The notes beneath the pieces are model-generated. The model was given only the letters and a program-made list of their open reading frames with translations, searched no databases and was not told where the DNA came from. This document shows, piece by piece, positions 59,168 through 64,000 of a stretch of DNA of 64,000 nucleotides. The position numbers and the translations under genes are program-made. The DNA is from Siphonodentalium dalli (lineage: Eukaryota; Mollusca; Scaphopoda; Gadilida; Siphonodentaliidae). The first letter of the stretch is position 1; every line of letters begins with the position of its first letter. Where the stretch lies: NCBI GenBank assembly GCA_032622095.1, contig CP136062.1, forward strand, positions 56,868,420 through 56,932,419, read 5' to 3'.

Positions 59168-60754
59168 AAAGCCTTCGACACAGTGAGCCATCACCATCTT
59201 ATGAGGAAACTATTTCACAGCGGGGTGAGAGGTACCATGTGGATCCTCATCAACATGCTACAAACTCAAGCATGCACGCGGATCAAATGGAATGGACTAC
59301 TTGGCGACACATTCAACACTGGTCAAGGTATTCGACAAGGGGCTAAACTCTCACCAGCACTATATAAAAGATATAACAACGATCTCATCAATACTCTGGA
59401 GTCAAATAGGATCGGAGCTTCCATTGGCAGTATCTACCTTGGTGCTCCTGTAGTAGCCGATGACATAGCAATACTAGCGACAAACCCGGAGGATTTACAA
59501 CTCTCACTCGACACAGTACACAATATCTCCTCTAAAGATAGAGTGACGATCAACCCTACGAAAAGCGACATTGTTATCTTCAATGCATCCAAAAAGAGAA
59601 TGAATGAGCACGATGAATGGAAGATGGGAGAAGATACAATCAGAGAGACAAACAGAACGGTACATCTGGGGTTGACCCGCTCTAATCAAAAGAGTGATAT
59701 GATAGACCAACGGATCCAGAAAGGTAGAAGATCTCTGTATGCTATCCTGGGAGCAGGCCTACATGGGAAGAATGGAATTAACCCATACCTATCATACAGG
59801 CTGTATACCTTGTTTGGTAGACCACGGATTACTTACGGGCTGGAAGTGATGACACTACTTGAAGGAGAGCAGCAAGCTCTGAAGAAATACGAAATGGGTC
59901 TTATCAAGGATTTGCAAAATTTACCATCCAGATGTCCGAACGTTGCAGCCTATATGCTTGTGGGTACCCTCCCGATCACGGCCAGTATAGAAAAGAATGC
60001 CTTAACACTGTTCCATAGAGTGGCTATGCGAGTTAACTCACCCGAGCATAAACTTGCCAACAGACAGCTTGCTGTTAAGGACATCGGTGACAGAAGCTGG
60101 TTTTCATACATAAGAAGAGTGCTGGCTAAATACCAACTCCCATCCGCCTTCGACATTATTAAGAATCCTCTGGACAAGGCAACTTGGAAAAGACAGATGG
60201 ACTCAGCTGTCGATAGCTATTTCAACACATTATGGACCGAGGAGATGCAAAGTAAACCTTCGTTGAGATTTTTAAGTCTACAAAGTCACCCGACAGCTGA
60301 GAGTCATACACTATGGAAGAGCGTACCAGCAAATGAAAGGGAAGTGAAGAAGGCGATGGTGAAAGCAAAACTAGTCACGGGAACATACATACTTCAAGCA
60401 AATAGACACCAATTCAACCAGTTTGAAGTCTCTCCAATCTGTCTGCTATGTAAGGAAAAGCCAGAAAATCGTGAGCACTTTCTTCTTGAGTGCTCAGCTA
60501 GTGAAGAAGTTCGAAGTAATCACATTAAGGCGATGAAGAATCTACTTTCCAATGGTTGCTGTCCAGATGTTGCAGAGGAGATTAGTTGTTCTGAACAGTT
60601 AATGCTGCACTGCTTACTCGACTGTACCCATATTAGAATTTCCAACCTAATCGGTAATAACTGGGACCTGGTTCAAAAGATCGAACATATCAGTCGAGCA
60701 ATGATTTTCGAGCTGCATAATTTCCGAGCAGCTACCATCAGCAAACAGACGTAA
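59168..60754 (+). CDS. Reverse transcriptase (ORF2) C-terminal portion, 528 codons, intact frame but 5'-truncated
   Basis: The frame begins inside RT motif A (KAFDTVSHH), then motif B GIRQGAKLSPALYKRY, YNNDLINTLE, and motif C with VADDIAILA. Thumb-like VTINPTKSDIVIFN follows, then a long connecting region (THLGL-like VHLGLTRSNQKSD; RITYGLEVMTLL) and a C-terminal CLLCKEKPENREHFLLEC zinc-knuckle-like block, ending in TAA at 60752. In a complete element this enzyme would nick the target and copy the RNA there. The endonuclease, RT blocks 1-2 and part of block 3 are absent, so it is non-functional despite having no internal stop. Layout suggests the I/Nimb-like group, but this is from general resemblance only. 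The lack of stops indicates recent insertion. Confidence 0.9.
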   Translation, partial: KAFDTVSHHHLMRKLFHSGVRGTMWILINMLQTQACTRIKWNGLLGDTFNTGQGIRQGAKLSPALYKRYNNDLINTLESNRIGASIGSIYLGAPVVADDIAILATNPEDLQLSLDTVHNISSKDRVTINPTKSDIVIFNASKKRMNEHDEWKMGEDTIRETNRTVHLGLTRSNQKSDMIDQRIQKGRRSLYAILGAGLHGKNGINPYLSYRLYTLFGRPRITYGLEVMTLLEGEQQALKKYEMGLIKDLQNLPSRCPNVAAYMLVGTLPITASIEKNALTLFHRVAMRVNSPEHKLANRQLAVKDIGDRSWFSYIRRVLAKYQLPSAFDIIKNPLDKATWKRQMDSAVDSYFNTLWTEEMQSKPSLRFLSLQSHPTAESHTLWKSVPANEREVKKAMVKAKLVTGTYILQANRHQFNQFEVSPICLLCKEKPENREHFLLECSASEEVRSNHIKAMKNLLSNGCCPDVAEEISCSEQLMLHCLLDCTHIRISNLIGNNWDLVQKIEHISRAMIFELHNFRAATISKQT

Positions 60755-61132
60755 GGTGACAACCAAGGCAATCAAAATCTAATCATGGACTCAAGTCAAA
60801 TTTCATTGTTTGATTTATTTGAAGATTATACTAACTACTAGCACTAACGACTACAAATCATTAACTCTCTGAAATAGTGCATAATCTATGCTCGATACTA
60901 ACCTCTATCAATCTAATATAATAGTGGTATATGGTATACATGTATGTGCGGTAATACTTGCGGAACTCTCTCCTGCTATTCTTGGAAAATTCTTCCTACA
61001 TTCCTTCTGACTATCTACTGCTGCTGGAAACTAATCCTCTTACCAGAAACTGATCAGCAGTCGATATTGTGTACCTGTTTAATACAGGGTTCTCCGAAGA
61101 CAACGGAGGAAATTACAACCAACCAACCAACC
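59168..61132 (+). mobile_element. 5'-truncated non-LTR retrotransposon, AACC tail
   Basis: The sequence switches from the composite repeat (caaacggcacc) straight into reverse transcriptase coding at AAAGCC and returns to the same repeat (tatggcgtctttaaatca) after a short (AACC)n tail at 61116-61132. The repeat reads on across the gap, so this is a clean insertion with typical 5' truncation. No long target duplication is visible. The tail differs from the A-rich tail of the relic at 56585-57245, so at least two LINE lineages have been active. Confidence 0.88.
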
Positions 61133-61515
61133 TATGGCGTCTTTAAATCAAAGATTAGGAGAAGAATGTGTATCAATTTTGTGAAAATCGGCGCTAAAAA
61201 TAGTTTTATCAAGTGTTGTGCCTCTCTCCCCTTCCGTGCAACCCTGACTCAAACGGTGGCACTTTTGACATATTTAAACCTCACCATTAGATTCCTCATA
61301 TCATGGAGATGATAATGTATAAAATTGGTGGGAATCGTCGCAAAGAGTTGTGCTGCCCCTCTTATTTTCTGCCACTGACAACAACAGTGCCACTTTAGAA
61401 AATTCTAACCCGCACCATTATCTTCCTTGTAAAAAGTTACCACTGTTAGTCCCCTCTGGTACCATCTATATGGTCCCCCGTTGATTTCTATAGACCACAG
61501 ACAGACATTCGCAAT

Positions 61516-62003
61516 TATATATATATATATTATAATCGAGACAGACCGTTTTACAGACCAGCCGATGACTGTCATTGGCCAAGGGCTGATTGACGTGCTA
61601 TAAATAATTGAAGGACCATTTTCACATATGGGTGCATGTCGGTTGTAGGGATACATGCTGTGATGTTATGTTATAAGGGTACCTCCCCGTACACATATTA
61701 TCCCTCTCCAGACCGAATGGTAGCCACAGTAATAGACAATCAGTCAGAAGTAAGAACACGATACTGTGCCCAAACTGAACATCTCACAGCGCTCATGTGA
61801 ACACAATTCGTTCATTGCTAACATAACATAAGTGTCGCGATCACTAAAGATCCGAGGTTCACGGACGGATAAAGAACCTGATCTGAGCCACCAAATCAGT
61901 AACGAGTCGGACCCATTTTTGCGATTTCGTTTTGAAGCTCAAACATACTGAATGATATATGCATACTTTATTATGTGATGCTAGTGACTTTAATCTACAT
62001 GTG
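61516..62003. other. No recognised gene
   Basis: Starts with a short (TA)n; otherwise nothing supported. Confidence 0.4.
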
Positions 62004-64000
62004 TATATTTGCGAATGTCTGTTTGTCTGTATGTCTGTCTGTCTGTGTTCTATAGAAATTCATGGCGGACCATCTAGATGGCACCACAGGGTTTAACAGG
62101 GGTAACTTTTTACGAGAAAGTTAATGGTGCGGGTTATAATTTTCTGAAGTGACGCCGTTGTTGTCAGGGGCAGAAACGGGAAAGCGTAGAATTTTGTTTT
62201 GTCGCCGATTGTCACCAAACTGATATATCAGCTTCCCCATGATATGAGGAATCTAAGGGCGCGTACACATGACGGGCAAGAAAATATCAGGTATGCCCCA
62301 TGTGACTTACTTGACCAATGAAATAAACAATACCGGAAAATATCCGACGAAGACAGCGCGCTGATATTTTATCGCCAGTTGGTGATATATGTGATCACTT
62401 TGATTGGTGGCCATCGGTATCCGTTAACTAATCTCTATAAGGGACACGCTGGTAACCGTTCACGCACTCGAGTTATGATCCATCAATATTATCGCCTGTT
62501 TCAACAATTGACTTCGTAATTCCATTTTTGATTGTTTGACATAATCGCTGAGCTATTATATATGGATATGTGTTGAGACATATATCTTTTGAAGGTTTCC
62601 GCTGACGGAGGATGTCCGTGGATTTCCAACTACACCCCCTCTTGAATGATGAATCGGGCCAAAGACCCAATATCACATAATTTAATTTGCACACCTCCCA
62701 TCGTCTTTGAATTTCCCATCTGGTACCTCACATGTCTTGAATTATGACTGGTCACGGGGATGGGGGGGGGGGGGCCTATATAGAAGAAATTAAAAACCAA
62801 TATTTTGGCCAAAGTAGGAAGAAATGCAAATGTTGGTCTAAAACCACCAAATCCACATACATTAATGGTTGAAAAATCAGACTCAATTTCAAACCATTAT
62901 TGGTGTGAAATTTCCAACTAATATTGTTTTTCCAACTGATGAAAACTTTGGCCATAGTTGGTGGGGGTCTCATGTCCCCACATGCACCCATGTAAGTTCG
63001 GTAACGTAATGTACACCACAGCCCCATGAACCAAGAAACAATCTCCTGAAAACTTCATATGGGGTCTCAATGGGGGTGGGGTCATCCGATTTGCCACAAA
63101 ACCATAATAACATTTTGTCACCCCACATATGCATACACTATGAAATTATAACATTTTCAAATTTCCAAATAACGTGACCACTTTCTCATTATGCAGAATG
63201 TCTTTATACATGAGATCAGCAACGTTGCTACAGGTCGGTGTATGCCTAATCCCACCGACTTCGGTAATACATGTCAACAGTTGGAAATTTCACAAAGCTA
63301 TATGAATTGCCAAAATGGACTATAGGTTATTTACCGGACGCAATTCACTTGAACCAGCATGACTAATACTGTTCTGATTGAGCTCAATCAACGCCGTTTA
63401 AACCGCCGCGTTCTCACGGGCGTAATCTTTGCAGCAAGAAAATATCAGTGTGCAATTTGACCTGATATTTTCTTGCAGATATTTTCTTGCAGCTTCATGT
63501 GTACGCGCCCTAAAAGTGTGGTTAAATATGTCAAAAATGGTGCCGTTATAGTCAGGGATGCACGGACGGGGAGAGGGGCACCAAAATTGTTAAAATAATT
63601 TTAGCGCCGATGTCCACCAAATTGATACACATTCTTCTCCATGATACAAGGAATGAAATTGTGTGATTTAAAGACGCCGAATTGGTGTCGTTTTGATGAG
63701 AGATTGGGGGGGTGGGCACTGAATTTGATAAGAAATTGTTTAGTCGCCGATTTCCACCAAACGTATACATAATCATCTCCATGGTATGAGGAGTCTAATG
63801 GTGTGGCTTACATATGTCAAAAGTGGCGTCATTTGAGTACGGAGTGCACTGAGGGGGAGAGGGTCACCAAATTGATACACAATGTATATCAGCAACATGT
63901 GTCCCAGATAGCAAGATTTTGAGTTGTTTGTTAGGCGATGAGTCTGTTCTAAAAAATGAAAGAAACTGACTGAGTTTTCTTTTATCCCAGAATAAACTAT
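62004..64000 (+). mobile_element. Composite dispersed repeat, further copy, split by a TAA-flanked element
   Basis: 62004-62256 begins tatatttgcgaatgtctgtt and matches 46043 and 53511 onward; the text resumes at 63511 (gtgtggttaaatatgtcaaa). From about 63915 to 63965 a reversed piece of the family tail appears (ggcgatgagtctgttct), so the copy is rearranged near the window edge. Confidence 0.8.
62257..63510. mobile_element. 1254-bp DNA element, TAA target duplication, GGGCGCGTACACATGA ends (Harbinger-like)
   Basis: The ends are GGGCGCGTACACATGA and its exact reverse complement tcatgtgtacgcgccc; TAA at 62254-62256 and 63511-63513. Subterminal caagaaaatatcaggt occurs near both ends, with an extra copy on the right. 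The interior has poly-G (62761-62774) and short frames without domains. It interrupts a copy of the composite repeat, giving the filled site directly. Non-autonomous. Confidence 0.85.

Larger units (their letters stand above)
57291..61515 (-). mobile_element. Right arm of the giant inverted repeat, interrupted twice
   Basis: Reverse complement of 53505-56465: 57291-57660 pairs with about 56110-56465, 58035-59167 with the 3' half of the composite repeat, and 61133-61515 with its 5' end (gacagacattcgcaa). Interruptions are the 44-bp minisatellite (57667-58033) and the retrotransposon (59168-61132). The right arm has fewer internal subrepeats than the left. Confidence 0.85.

Overview
This is eukaryotic DNA: AT-rich, intron-bearing and dominated by repeats and transposable-element remains. 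I see no operons, rRNA, tRNA or CRISPR. A secreted PAN/apple plus C-type-lectin gene, several non-LTR retrotransposon tails, a FLYWCH/MULE transposase and hAT relics together suggest an aquatic invertebrate, most likely a lophotrochozoan such as a mollusc. The species cannot be named from sequence alone.

Only one host gene is supported. It is on the minus strand in four pieces: 25870-26185 (signal peptide + PAN/apple), 9928-10026 (threonine-rich linker), 2348-2515 and 1510-1715 (two halves of a C-type lectin domain). Every junction is phase 1 with GT/AG splice sites, and the pieces add up to exactly 263 codons including the stop. If the model is right, everything between 2.5 and 25.9 kb is intron. 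Those introns hold a 29-bp satellite, a 34-bp satellite of about 2.5 kb, a 37-bp minisatellite, LINE relics, several MITEs and a large foldback structure (13968-14982 versus 17365-21049). A 2.7-kb FLYWCH/MULE transposon is nested in the right arm of that foldback, in a TTAA duplication.

From 26.5 to 46 kb there is no recognisable host gene. The region is a mosaic of inverted-repeat DNA elements: a hAT-type MITE (26512-26766), a 958-bp TIR element (27170-28127), a TTAA MITE (28409-28769), a hAT element with a transposase tail (29398-30090), a TTAA MITE (31385-31877) and TA-flanked MITEs (about 32.5-33.1 kb). It also holds three copies of a roughly 370-bp dispersed repeat, long G/C homopolymer runs, a 384-bp satellite (about 40.36-43.01 kb) and a strong hairpin (44992-45132).

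From 46 kb to the end one composite repeat family recurs, with internal subrepeats of about 300 bp. It occurs alone at 46036-48480, as a giant inverted pair (53505-56465 and 57291-61515), and again from 62004 to the window end. The right arm of the pair is split by a 5'-truncated non-LTR retrotransposon that keeps a 528-codon open frame (59168-60754). The last copy is split by a TAA-flanked, Harbinger-like element (62257-63510).

Apart from the lectin gene and its regulation, the window is a record of transposition, nesting and tandem amplification rather than of genes working together.
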